This document shows, in pieces, positions 24,660-32,692 of a stretch of DNA of 64,000 nt. The position numbers and the translations under genes are program-made. The notes below the pieces were generated by a model. The model saw nothing but the letters and a program-made list of their open reading frames with translations, was not told the origin of the DNA and made no database searches. Where the stretch lies: contig NZ_KZ983994.1 of NCBI RefSeq assembly GCF_003569785.1, positions 83,375 to 147,374 of the forward strand, in the 5' to 3' direction. Source of the stretch: Leucobacter sp. wl10 (GTDB taxonomy: Bacteria > Actinomycetota > Actinomycetes > Actinomycetales > Microbacteriaceae). How positions within the stretch are numbered: position 1 is the stretch's first letter; the number at the start of each line of letters is the position of its first letter.

Positions 24660-24810
24660 GCCGTCGGGTGCGGCGCCGAACGCCCCGAATCGCGCCGCTC
24701 ATAGCAAAACGCGAGCGCCGAAGCAAGGGGCGACGGGCCGCCCGCTCCCCCGTTCGCGGCGACACTAGACTGTGGGCACACTCGAGGCGCGAAGAGGGGG
24801 CTCGGTTCGC

Positions 24811-25875
24811 ATGCGAGACTCGAACGGTTTCAGAGGCCGCGCGGCCGGGCCCGCCCTGACGCGCCGCGCCCTGCTCGGCGGATTCGGCGCGGTCGCCCTC
24901 GGCGGCCTGGCGGGCTGCGCGAGCGGATCCGCGTCCCCCGGTTCGCCCGGAGGCTCGTCGGCGGTGACCTACCAGCTGTCGTGGACGCACTCGGTGCAGT
25001 TCGGCGGCACCTATCTGGCCCGGGATCGGGGACTGTTCGACGAGCTGGGCCTGCAGGTCGAGCTCGCCGCCGGCGGACCGAACGTGGCCGGCGACACCAG
25101 CACGGTGAGCGGCGCGGCGCTGATGAACATCTCGTCGGCCGACGGCGTCGCGCGGTCCAACGCCGAGGGCGCCGAACTGGTGGTCATCGGCGCGCAGTAC
25201 CAGAAGAGCCCGGGCACGATCCTGTCACTGGCCGATGCGCCGCTCGAGCGCCCCGAGGACCTCGTCGGCAAGAAGATCGGCGTCGCGGGCGCCGACACCC
25301 CGGCGCTCGACGCCTTCCTCACCATCAACGAGCTGAGGCGCGAGCAGGTGGAGTTCGTGCCCAGCCAGTACGATCCGGCGGTGCTCACCGCCGGGCAGGT
25401 CGACGGCATCTTCTGCTTCTACAACGACCTGCCCGTGGCGCTGGCCGTGCAGGGCGTCGCCGGCTACTCGATGCTGCTGGCCGACTTCGGGTACAACCCG
25501 ATGAGCCAGACGTACACCGTGCTGCGCTCCAGTCTGGAGGACGAGCGCAAGCGCGACCGGGTCGTGCGGCTGGTCCGCGGCGATGCGCAGGGCTGGCAGC
25601 TGTACCAGGCCGATCCGGGGGCCGCCGCGAAGCTCGCCGTCGAGATGTACCCGGATGCCGGACTCGATCTGGCGACCCAGCAGAAGCAGGCCGAGGTGCA
25701 GCTCGACATCATGTACTCCGACGCCACCGACGAGTTCGGTTTCGCGTGGTTCGGCGACGATCAGGTCGCCGAGAATCTGCGGCTGTTCGAGCTGCTCGGC
25801 ATCGAGGGCGCCACGGAGCAGATGTGGGATCGCTCGATCCTCGAAGAGGTCTACGGGAACGGCCCCACCGCGTGA
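24811..25875 (+). CDS. ABC transporter substrate-binding lipoprotein, NMT1/THI5-like
   Basis: A 354-residue binding protein. The N-terminus has a twin-arginine-like stretch ('TRRALLGGFGAVALGG') ending in a lipobox with Cys36. The NMT1/THI5-like domain follows: 'VTYQLSWTHSVQFGGTYLARDRGLFDELGLQVELAAGG', 'LVGKKIGVAGADTPALDAFL', 'VLTAGQVDGIFCFYNDLP'. The family binds pyrimidines of thiamine biosynthesis, nitrate, sulfonates or similar ligands. Its partners are the ATPase (four-base overlap) and the double permease downstream. The ligand cannot be told from sequence; no thi gene is near. ATG 24811 is chosen over an upstream one that would spoil the signal peptide. Confidence 0.88.
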   Translation: MRDSNGFRGRAAGPALTRRALLGGFGAVALGGLAGCASGSASPGSPGGSSAVTYQLSWTHSVQFGGTYLARDRGLFDELGLQVELAAGGPNVAGDTSTVSGAALMNISSADGVARSNAEGAELVVIGAQYQKSPGTILSLADAPLERPEDLVGKKIGVAGADTPALDAFLTINELRREQVEFVPSQYDPAVLTAGQVDGIFCFYNDLPVALAVQGVAGYSMLLADFGYNPMSQTYTVLRSSLEDERKRDRVVRLVRGDAQGWQLYQADPGAAAKLAVEMYPDAGLDLATQQKQAEVQLDIMYSDATDEFGFAWFGDDQVAENLRLFELLGIEGATEQMWDRSILEEVYGNGPTA

Positions 25876-26675
25876 GTCCCCACCCGACCGGGGGTGCGCC
25901 GCGGGTCGTCTGCACCGCGGTCTCCAAGACGTTCCCCGCTCCGGGGGAACCGCTCGCGGTGCTCGAACCGCTCGATCTGACGCTCGAGGCGGGGTCGGTA
26001 ACAGCGCTCGTCGGCCCCTCGGGCTGCGGCAAGTCCACGCTGCTGCGCATCGTCGCGGGGCTGGAGCAGCCGGATGCGGGCGGCGCCGTGAGCATCGGCG
26101 GCGACGAGCCGCTCTCCGTGCGGCGGAGGGGCGAGCTGGCCATCGCGTTCCAGGACGCCTCCCTGCTGCCCTGGCGCACGACCGAGGGCAACGTCGCCCT
26201 CGCGCAGCGCCTGGCCGGGCAGCCGGTCGATCGCGAGCGCGTCGGGGAGCTGCTGCGCACGGTCGGGCTGGCGGGCTTCGAGCGGGCGCGCCCGGCCCAG
26301 CTCTCCGGAGGGATGCGGCAGCGGGCGGCCATCGCCAGGTGCCTCATCACGGCGCCCCGGCTCCTGCTGCTGGACGAGCCGTTCGGCGCGGTCGACGAGC
26401 TCACGCGCAGGCGGCTCAACATCGAACTGCCTCCGCTGTGGTCGGGCGCCCAGACGACCACCCTGCTGGTGACCCACTCGATCTCCGAGGCGGTGCTGCT
26501 GGCCGATCGAGTGCTCGTCATGTCGCCCCGTCCGGGCCGCATCGTCGCCGATCTGGCCGTCGATCTCGACCGGCCGCGACGCATGGACCAGCTCCGCAAC
26601 GCGCGCTTCGGCGAGCTCGTCGAGCGGATCGGCGCGCTGCTCGGCGTCGATCGGGTCGCCGGCGACCGGGGCTGA
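25872..26675 (+). CDS. ABC transporter ATP-binding protein (SsuB/ThiZ-like)
   Basis: A 267-residue ATPase of the nitrate/sulfonate/pyrimidine class. Walker A 'GPSGCGKSTLLRIVAGLEQP', Q-loop 'AFQDASLLPWRTTEGNV', signature 'LSGGMRQRAAIARCL', Walker B 'LLLLDEPFGAVDELTR' and the His switch 'LLVTHSISEAVLLADRVLVM' are intact. The start is GTG 25872, overlapping the binding-protein stop by four bases. The permease follows three bases after its stop. Confidence 0.93.
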   Translation: MSPHPTGGAPRVVCTAVSKTFPAPGEPLAVLEPLDLTLEAGSVTALVGPSGCGKSTLLRIVAGLEQPDAGGAVSIGGDEPLSVRRRGELAIAFQDASLLPWRTTEGNVALAQRLAGQPVDRERVGELLRTVGLAGFERARPAQLSGGMRQRAAIARCLITAPRLLLLDEPFGAVDELTRRRLNIELPPLWSGAQTTTLLVTHSISEAVLLADRVLVMSPRPGRIVADLAVDLDRPRRMDQLRNARFGELVERIGALLGVDRVAGDRG

Positions 26676-26678
26676 GCG

Positions 26679-28316
26679 ATGGCGCTGCGGAGCGAGACGG
26701 CGGAGCGACCGGCCACGGGGAGGCCGGCGGATCCGCCCGCCCGGAGGGGCGCCTCCGCCGCCGCGACGCGCGTCGCGCTCGGCTGGCTCGGCGCGGTCGC
26801 GCTGTGGGAGCTGCTCGGGCGCACCCTCCTCTCCGGTCGGCACCTGGTCGGCACGCCCTCGGGCATCGCGGTCAAGCTCGTGGAGAACGCCGAGGTCTAC
26901 GCGCGGGGTCTCATGTACACCACCGGCGAGGCCCTCGCCGGCTACCTGCTCGGCAACCTGGCGGCGGCGCTGACGCTGCTGGTCGTGCTGCTGCCGTGGT
27001 TGGAGCGGCTCGTGCTGCGCCTCGCGCTGGTGGTCTACTGCCTGCCCCTCGTGGCGCTCGGGCCGCTGCTGCGGCTGGTCTACGGCTCCGGCGACGGTCC
27101 GCAGGTCACGCTGGCCGCGCTCGCGACCTACTACCTGACGCTCGTACCGCTGCTCGTGGGCATGCGCGCCGTGCCGCGGTCGTGGCTCGATCTGACCGCC
27201 TCGTACGGTCGCGGCCGCTGGACGACGCTGGTCGTCGTGCGGGCGCGCGCCGCCCTGCCCTACCTGGTGGCCGGGCTGCAGGCCTCGGTGCCCGCGGCCT
27301 TCCTCGGCGCGCTGGTGGGTGAGTTCACCGGCGCCGAGCGCGGCGTCGGGGTGCTGTCGATCCTCGCCCTGCGCAGCCTCGACACCGATGGCCTGTGGGC
27401 GCTCATGCTGCTCAGCGCCGTCGTGTCGCTGATCGGATACGACGCCGTCTCCCGGCTGGCCCGGCGCCTCACGCCCGAGCAGCCGACGGTGCTGCTCGCG
27501 CCGCCGCCGGCTGACGCGCGGCGGTCCGCGCTGCAGCGCGGGATGCGCGCCATCGGCGGCGCGGTCGGGGCCGCCGCGGTCGCGGTGGCGGCCTGGATCG
27601 CGCTGTTCGAAGCGCTCGGACTCAATCCGTACTTCGCGAAGCGCCCGTGGGACGTGTGGGAGTGGCTGGTCGCCTCGCCGCAGGCCGCGGAGAACCGCGG
27701 CGAGCTGCTCGCGGCCACGGGCCAGACGGTCGCGGTCGCGATCCCGGGCTACTTCGCGGGACTGCTCGCGGGCGCGCTCCTCGCGACGGCGTTCTCGCTG
27801 TCGCCGCGGGTGCGCAGGGCGCTCACGCCGGTCGCGGTCACCCTGCGGTGCGTGCCGATCATCGCCATCGCTCCGCTGCTGGTGGCGGCGCTCGGTCGCG
27901 GGCCGTTCGGCACCGCGACGGTCGTGGCGATCATGACGTTCTTCCCGACGCTGGTGTCGTGCCTCACCGGGCTGCGGCAGCTGCCCGGGCAGGTGGCCGA
28001 CGTCTTCGCGAGCTACGCGACCCCGCCGGCGCGAGTGCTGCTGCTCGGCCGGGTGCCCGCGATGGCGCCCGCCTTCTTCGCCTCGGCCCGTATCGCAGCG
28101 CCGACCGCGGTGCTCGCCGCGACCGTCGCCGAGTGGCTCGCGACGGGCACCGGCCTCGGCAACATGATGGCGGTCGACGCCGCGACGAGCCGGTACGCGT
28201 CGCTCTGGTCCACCGTGGTCGCGGTCACCCTCGTCTCCCTGGCCGCGTACGCGCTCGTCGAGTTCGCGGAGGCGCGGGCGCTGCGGCGGCTGGCTCCGGA
28301 GCAGGCCCGCTGGTGA
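26679..28316 (+). CDS. Fused double ABC permease (SsuC/ThiX-like)
   Basis: A 545-residue protein made of two permease domains in tandem (about 35-265 and 290-535), each with six hydrophobic segments. The EAA-type loops are diverged, e.g. 'WLDLTASYGRGRWTTLVVVRARAALPYLVAGLQASVPAAFLGALVGE' in the first half and 'DVFASYATPPARVLLLGRVPAMAPAFFASARIAAPTAVLAATVAE' in the second. Most transporters of this class use two copies of a single-domain permease; here both halves are one chain and can specialise. Its 3' end overlaps the convergent glycosyltransferase gene by 92 bases. Confidence 0.9.
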   Translation: MALRSETAERPATGRPADPPARRGASAAATRVALGWLGAVALWELLGRTLLSGRHLVGTPSGIAVKLVENAEVYARGLMYTTGEALAGYLLGNLAAALTLLVVLLPWLERLVLRLALVVYCLPLVALGPLLRLVYGSGDGPQVTLAALATYYLTLVPLLVGMRAVPRSWLDLTASYGRGRWTTLVVVRARAALPYLVAGLQASVPAAFLGALVGEFTGAERGVGVLSILALRSLDTDGLWALMLLSAVVSLIGYDAVSRLARRLTPEQPTVLLAPPPADARRSALQRGMRAIGGAVGAAAVAVAAWIALFEALGLNPYFAKRPWDVWEWLVASPQAAENRGELLAATGQTVAVAIPGYFAGLLAGALLATAFSLSPRVRRALTPVAVTLRCVPIIAIAPLLVAALGRGPFGTATVVAIMTFFPTLVSCLTGLRQLPGQVADVFASYATPPARVLLLGRVPAMAPAFFASARIAAPTAVLAATVAEWLATGTGLGNMMAVDAATSRYASLWSTVVAVTLVSLAAYALVEFAEARALRRLAPEQARW

Positions 28317-29382
28317 CGTCGGCGGCGAGCGCCGGGGCGTGCAGCGCCGACGCGACGACGCGGGCGGTGTCGAGCCAGCTCGGCAGGAGCGTCCGCTGCT
28401 CGGCCGCCTCGGCCCGCCAGCGCTCCCGCAGCCCGGCGTCCGACAGCCAGGCCCGCAGCTCGCGCGCGAGCGCGGCTGCGTTCCCCGGCGGGAACGAGGC
28501 GCCCGCTCCGCGCTGCGCCTCGACGGCGCCCGTGCCGCGCGGCACGATCGACGGGACGCCGTGCGCCAGCGCCTCGCCGACCACCATGCCGTAGGGCTCG
28601 CTCCTCGCCGTGTGCACGAGCAGATCGGCGCCCGCCCAGACCGGCTCCAGCGCCTCGTCCTCCCGCGGGCCGAGCACCTCGACGCGCTCGGCGAGAGCGG
28701 CCTCGGCGATGCGCTGCCGCACTGCGGCGGTGAGATCCGGATCCGGCGTGTCCGGCCCCACCACCCGAGCGACCCAGTCGAGATCGCGCACGCGGGCCAG
28801 GGCCGCGACGAGCGTGAGCGGATCCTTGGTCTCCGTGAGCCTGGCCAGCCACAGCAGCATCGGCGCGCGCCCGCTCCGCGCGGAACCGGGGGCCGGATCC
28901 GCCCGCGCGATGCCGGGCACCGCGACCACCGCGTCGGCGCGCCCGTACCGCTCCGCCACCTCACCCGCGGTCCAGGCGCTCGTGGTCACGACGCCGCTCG
29001 CGGCCTCGACGGCCTCCGCCTCGCTCGCCGCGAGGCGCTCGCGGTCGGCGGCCGGGAGCGCCGGGTCGTCGGAGGGGAAGTAGTGGACGAGGATCGTGAC
29101 CCGGCGCCCCTCCGCCACCGCGGCGCTCACCGCATCGGGGGCCGCCGAGGCCAGGATGTTGTCGACCAGCCAGTGCCGCTCGGAGCGGAGCAGCTCCGCG
29201 AACCTCCGGCGATCCCCCTCTTCCGGAACCGGCCAGGGTCCGGTGACGAAGCGCTCGCGAAGACCCGCCCCCAGCGCCTCGAACGCCGCGGAGAGCTCGT
29301 CGTCGTAGCGGTTGCCGCCGCTCGCGACCTCGCTGCGCCAGCGCGCGAAGCCGACCCGTCGCCCCGTCACCGCCTCAGCCAC
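28225..29382 (-). CDS. Glycosyltransferase, GT4-like
   Basis: A 385-residue GT-B glycosyltransferase without a signal or membrane segment. The C-terminal half has the donor-site motifs 'MLLWLARLTETKDPLTLVAALARV', 'VEVLGPREDEALEPVWAGADLLVHTARSEPYGMVVGEALAHGVPSIVPRGTGAVE' with the E-x7-E. It probably transfers a sugar from a nucleotide donor to a lipid, glycan or metabolite; the acceptor is unknown. The Pro/Ala/Arg-rich tail after about residue 350 lies in the overlap with the ABC permease gene and may be a late extension. The MocR-type gene lies 82 bases upstream on the same strand. Confidence 0.85.
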   Translation of the reverse strand: MAEAVTGRRVGFARWRSEVASGGNRYDDELSAAFEALGAGLRERFVTGPWPVPEEGDRRRFAELLRSERHWLVDNILASAAPDAVSAAVAEGRRVTILVHYFPSDDPALPAADRERLAASEAEAVEAASGVVTTSAWTAGEVAERYGRADAVVAVPGIARADPAPGSARSGRAPMLLWLARLTETKDPLTLVAALARVRDLDWVARVVGPDTPDPDLTAAVRQRIAEAALAERVEVLGPREDEALEPVWAGADLLVHTARSEPYGMVVGEALAHGVPSIVPRGTGAVEAQRGAGASFPPGNAAALARELRAWLSDAGLRERWRAEAAEQRTLLPSWLDTARVVASALHAPALAADVTSGPAPEPAAAAPAPPRTRRARTRPGRRG

Positions 29383-29464
29383 TCGCGCCGCCGAACCTCA
29401 TGACGTTCACGGTACGGAGGTTCTTCCAGAGCCGGAAGCCCTTGACGCGGACGGAGGGCGAGCC

Positions 29465-30835
29465 CTATACGACGGGCGCCGCCGGATCCCGATGCTCGAG
29501 GGCGCGCTTCAGCAGCCGGAGCCCCCTGTCGAGCTGCGCCGGCGAGGGGGCGCCGAGGCACACCCGGATCCCCGACTCCGGGGCGTCGGGGTCGGCCATG
29601 AGCACCGCCGGAGGGGTGACGAGGACCCCCTCGCGGGCGCAGCGGAGCACGACGCGGTCGGCGTCGGCGCGCGGCAGCGGCAGCCAGGTGTGAAACCCCG
29701 CGGCCCGGCGGTGGGCGGGAGGGCCGCCGAGGACGGCGGCGAAGAGCGCACGGCGCTCCTCCGCCTCGGCTCGCAGCGCGACGCCGATGCTCCGCGCCGT
29801 GCCGTCCCGGATCCAGCGGGCCGCGATCTCGGTCATCAGCGGGCTCACGGCGAGCGACGTGACCTGCAGCACGCTGCGGGCGCCCGCGTCCTCCCGCTCC
29901 GGAGCGACGAGAAGGCCGACGCGGAGGGCGGGGGTCAGACTCTTGGAGAACCCGTTGACGTAGAAGGTGCGCTCGGGCGCGAGTTGCGCCAGCGGGGCCG
30001 TGCTCGGCTGGCGGAACAGCGAGTAGACGTCGTCCTCGACGATCGCCGCGTCGTGCTTGCGGCACACGCCCACGATCTCCCGTCGGCGGCGGGCATCCAT
30101 GGTGGCGCCCGTCGGGTTGTGGAGCGTCGGCGTGACGTACACGATCCGCGGCCCGCCGCCCCGCCGCCGCAGGGAGACTTCGAGCGCCGCCGGGATCATC
30201 CCGCGCGAGTCCGTAGCCACAGGGACCAGCGCGTGGCCGGCCTGCCGGGCGGCGGTCAGCGCGCCCGGGTAGGTGCAGCTCTCGGTGAACACCGCGCCGC
30301 CCGGCCCGGCGACGGCGGCGAACGCGACCGCGAGGGCGTGCTGGGCGCCGTGGGTGAGCAGCACCCGCTCGGCCGGCGCGTCGAGCCCCTGCTCGCGCAG
30401 CCACGACGAGATCGCGGACCGGTGATGCGGGACCCCCGCCGGATCGGGGTAGCTCGCGAACGCGACCGGATCGAGCGTTCGCGACAGGTCCGCGAGCGTG
30501 TCGGCGAGGAGCCTCGCGCCGACCTGCGGAGGCGGCGCGTTGACGGAGAGGTCGATGATCTCCGGGATCGGCGCCCGCCGTTCGGCGCCCGAGACGAACG
30601 TGCCGCGGCCGCGCACCGCGTGCACGAGTCCGCGATGCTCGAGGCGCGCGTACGCCTTCGTCACCGTGCCCGTCGCGAGGCCCAGCCGTGCCGCGAGGTC
30701 GCGGTGAGCGGGGAGCCGTGCGCCGGCGTCGACGACGCCCGCGTCGATGTCCTCGCTCAGCCCACGTGCGAGCCGCTCGTGCAGCGGCCCGGGCAGATCG
30801 GACAGTCGTGGGCTCCACGGCGACGGATCCCGCAC
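29465..30835 (-). CDS. MocR-type (GntR/aminotransferase) transcriptional regulator
   Basis: A 456-residue regulator. The GntR winged helix (about 10-78, 'LHERLARGLSEDIDAGVVDAGARLPAHRDLAARLGLATGTVTKAYARLEHRGLV') is fused to a class I aminotransferase-like domain. That domain has 'YVTPTLHNPTGATMDARRR', 'IVEDDVYSLFR' and the PLP lysine in 'FYVNGFSKSLTPALRVG'. MocR proteins use PLP and an amino-compound ligand to sense metabolites. It is divergent from a LysE-type exporter, with two palindromes in between, so it most likely controls that exporter. GTG 30835 is chosen because GGAGG stands five bases before it; GTG 30841 lies within that box. Confidence 0.9.
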   Translation of the reverse strand: MRDPSPWSPRLSDLPGPLHERLARGLSEDIDAGVVDAGARLPAHRDLAARLGLATGTVTKAYARLEHRGLVHAVRGRGTFVSGAERRAPIPEIIDLSVNAPPPQVGARLLADTLADLSRTLDPVAFASYPDPAGVPHHRSAISSWLREQGLDAPAERVLLTHGAQHALAVAFAAVAGPGGAVFTESCTYPGALTAARQAGHALVPVATDSRGMIPAALEVSLRRRGGGPRIVYVTPTLHNPTGATMDARRRREIVGVCRKHDAAIVEDDVYSLFRQPSTAPLAQLAPERTFYVNGFSKSLTPALRVGLLVAPEREDAGARSVLQVTSLAVSPLMTEIAARWIRDGTARSIGVALRAEAEERRALFAAVLGGPPAHRRAAGFHTWLPLPRADADRVVLRCAREGVLVTPPAVLMADPDAPESGIRVCLGAPSPAQLDRGLRLLKRALEHRDPAAPVV

Positions 30836-30847
30836 GCGCACCTCCGA

Positions 30848-30863
30848 AGTGTCACACGACACT
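30848..30863. promoter_or_regulatory. Palindrome AGTGTC-N4-GACACT, probable MocR operator
   Basis: A perfect inverted repeat of six-base arms with a four-base spacer, just upstream of the MocR ribosome site. Together with the second palindrome at 30880 it shares the core AGTGTCACAC, so the two are probably bound by the same protein. Confidence 0.6.
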
Positions 30864-30879
30864 CTGTGTCGATTCCTCC

Positions 30880-30894
30880 ATAGTGTCACACTAT
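30880..30894. promoter_or_regulatory. Palindrome ATAGTG-TCA-CACTAT before the LysE gene
   Basis: A perfect inverted repeat of six-base arms and three-base spacer, ending five bases before the LysE-family start codon. It shares AGTGTCACAC with the upstream site 32 bases away, about three helical turns, as expected for cooperative MocR dimers. Confidence 0.6.
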
Positions 30895-30899
30895 GCCTC

Positions 30900-31535
30900 A
30901 TGATTGCCCGGGTTGCAGAGATCCCTGCGTACAGCGCCGAGACGCTCCTCGCGCTGGCGCTGTACGCGCTGGTCACCTCGATCACCCCGGGACCCAACAA
31001 CCTGATGCTGCTCTCCTCCGGCATCAACTACGGGTTCCGGCGTTCGATCCCGCACATGCTGGGCATCAGCATCGGGTTCGGCGTGATGGTGCTCGCCGTC
31101 GGCCTGGGGCTGACGCGGCTCTTCCTCGCGTATCCCGCGACGTACGCCGCGCTGCGGATCGTGGGAGCGGGGTACCTGGCCTGGCTGGCCTGGAGGATCG
31201 CCACCTCCGGCGCTCCGGGGTCGGGCGCCCCCTCGCGCCGCCCGATGACGTTTCTCGCCGCGGCGGCGTTCCAGTGGGTGAACCCGAAGGCCTGGGTGAT
31301 GGCGGTCGGGGCGATCGCCAACTACGCGCCCGTCGAGGCCACGGTCGGAGCGGTCGTGATCGTCGCCGGCGTCTACGTGCTCGTGGGCGGCCCGAGCGTG
31401 GCCGTGTGGGCGGCATTCGGCTCGACGCTGCGCACCTGGCTCGCGGACGCGAGGCGCCTCCGCGCCTTCAACCTCGCGATGGCCGCGCTGCTCCTGCTGT
31501 CCCTCTGCCCGCTGCTCACCGCGGAACTCGGGTGA
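30900..31535 (+). CDS. LysE family amino acid exporter
   Basis: A 211-residue RhtB/LysE-family membrane protein. The N-terminal signature 'TSITPGPNNLMLLSSGINYGFRRSIPHMLGISIGFGVMV' is typical, and about six hydrophobic segments fill the rest ('AAAFQWVNPKAWVMAVGAI' is also conserved). The family exports amino acids or their derivatives. It is divergent from the MocR-type regulator and probably controlled by it. ATG 30900 is chosen since the family starts shortly before the first helix; longer in-frame starts run across the operators. Confidence 0.9.
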   Translation: MIARVAEIPAYSAETLLALALYALVTSITPGPNNLMLLSSGINYGFRRSIPHMLGISIGFGVMVLAVGLGLTRLFLAYPATYAALRIVGAGYLAWLAWRIATSGAPGSGAPSRRPMTFLAAAAFQWVNPKAWVMAVGAIANYAPVEATVGAVVIVAGVYVLVGGPSVAVWAAFGSTLRTWLADARRLRAFNLAMAALLLLSLCPLLTAELG

Positions 31536-31538
31536 CGG

Positions 31539-31567
31539 CGCGCCGCCGGCCCCGCGCGGGCGGCGCG
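31539..31567. terminator. GC-rich hairpin between convergent genes
   Basis: CGCGCCGCC (31539-31547) pairs perfectly with GGCGGCGCG (31559-31567), with an 11-base loop. It lies between the LysE stop and the stop of the minus-strand CPBP gene, so it can serve both. Confidence 0.55.
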
Positions 31568-31571
31568 AGCC

Positions 31572-32573
31572 CTACGATCCGCGCAGCGCGGCCGCGCCCC
31601 GCACCGGCTCGAGCAGCCGGAGTCCGTACCTGCGCGACACCCACACCCAGAGCACCGCCGTGATGCCGATCGTCGTGGGAAGCGTGACGAGCAGCACCCG
31701 GGGGTCTACGGCTCCCTGCTCGAGCGACGTCCGGCTGAGCGGCGCGAGCAGGAACAGGACGAGGTTGTTCGCGGTGTGCACGACGACCGCGAGCTCGAGG
31801 CCGCCGCTCTTCCACGTCAGCAGCCCCATGCAGATCGCGAAGACCGCGATGTCGATCTGCCCCGCCCAGTCGTAGCCGTGCCCGAGCATGAAGAACGGGA
31901 CCGGGATCAGGATCCCCCACAGCGGCGAGCGCAGCCAGACGCCGAACATCTGCATCGGCAGCCCCCTGAAGGCGTACTCCTCGGCGGCGCACTGCAGCGG
32001 AACGAGCAGGATGATGATCGCGTACAGGGCGAGCGTGATCGGGCTCGCCGCCGGCCAGGCGAAGTCGGCGGGCGGGTCGAGCACGAACGACCCCGCGTTG
32101 ACCACCGCGAAGACGGGCAGCGCGATCGCCGCGGCCCGGAGCATGAGCCCCCAGCGCACGCGCGACTGCACCGAGTGGAGCGCGCCACCCGCCCCGCCGC
32201 CCCAGCGCATGCCGAGCAGCGCGGCGGGCAGCATGACCGCGATGGATCCGAGGAGCAAGAGGAGATCCATGGGGTTCGACGGGTCGGTGAGCTCCTCGGT
32301 GGGGATCCACGCGGTTCCGAAGATGCCGGTCGCCGCGACGATCCCGAGGATCAGCAGCGGGATGAACCCCGCGACCCACATGCCGACCGCGACGAGCAGC
32401 GCGCAGAGGGGCCGCCACCACCTGGCGCTCCGCGGCGATCGCCGCAGCAGCCGATGGTACGGGAGCGGGCGGGGAGCCGGCTCGGCGGCCGAGACGGCTC
32501 GTGCCGCGGGGATCGGCGGCGCTTCGGCACTCGGGTGGACGGAGAAGGCCTGGGGGTCGGTGCGGTTGCTCAT
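31572..32573 (-). CDS. CPBP family intramembrane metalloprotease
   Basis: A 333-residue polytopic membrane protein. The CPBP (CAAX protease/bacteriocin-processing) motifs are present: 'LQCAAEEYAFRGLPMQMF' (EExxxR), 'PFFMLGHGYDW' (FxxxH) and 'VVVHTANNLVLFLL' (HxxxN-like). About eight hydrophobic segments are seen, after a Pro/Ala-rich cytoplasmic head of about 50 residues. Such proteins cleave membrane-embedded substrates or give immunity to peptides; no substrate is evident here. It is divergent from the NarL-type two-component genes. Confidence 0.87.
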   Translation of the reverse strand: MSNRTDPQAFSVHPSAEAPPIPAARAVSAAEPAPRPLPYHRLLRRSPRSARWWRPLCALLVAVGMWVAGFIPLLILGIVAATGIFGTAWIPTEELTDPSNPMDLLLLLGSIAVMLPAALLGMRWGGGAGGALHSVQSRVRWGLMLRAAAIALPVFAVVNAGSFVLDPPADFAWPAASPITLALYAIIILLVPLQCAAEEYAFRGLPMQMFGVWLRSPLWGILIPVPFFMLGHGYDWAGQIDIAVFAICMGLLTWKSGGLELAVVVHTANNLVLFLLAPLSRTSLEQGAVDPRVLLVTLPTTIGITAVLWVWVSRRYGLRLLEPVRGAAALRGS

Positions 32574-32692
32574 GGCTCCAGGATCCCCGCGATCCGTCCC
32601 GCGCGGATCGCCCGTTCGGCCGGAGTCGGCCGCTCCCGACCTCGTACTTTCGGGGGATCCGCTGCCCTCGCCGCCCCTCGTAGGATGAGGGC

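Noticed and set aside
24576..24810. Possible TPP riboswitch before the THI5-like binding-protein gene
   Set aside because: The conserved CUGAGA and ACCUGA thi-box elements were not found; only a GC-rich inverted repeat is present.
25851..28964. 1037-codon minus-strand frame opposite the ABC genes
   Set aside because: Composition is Arg/His/Gln/Asp repeats typical of antisense frames in GC-rich DNA. The plus strand has complete ABC ATPase and permease motifs.
29383..29464. Short frame ending VKGFRLWKNLRTVNVMRFGG on the minus strand between MocR and glycosyltransferase genes
   Set aside because: It has no start and is too short to assign; it could be a gene remnant, but there is no support.
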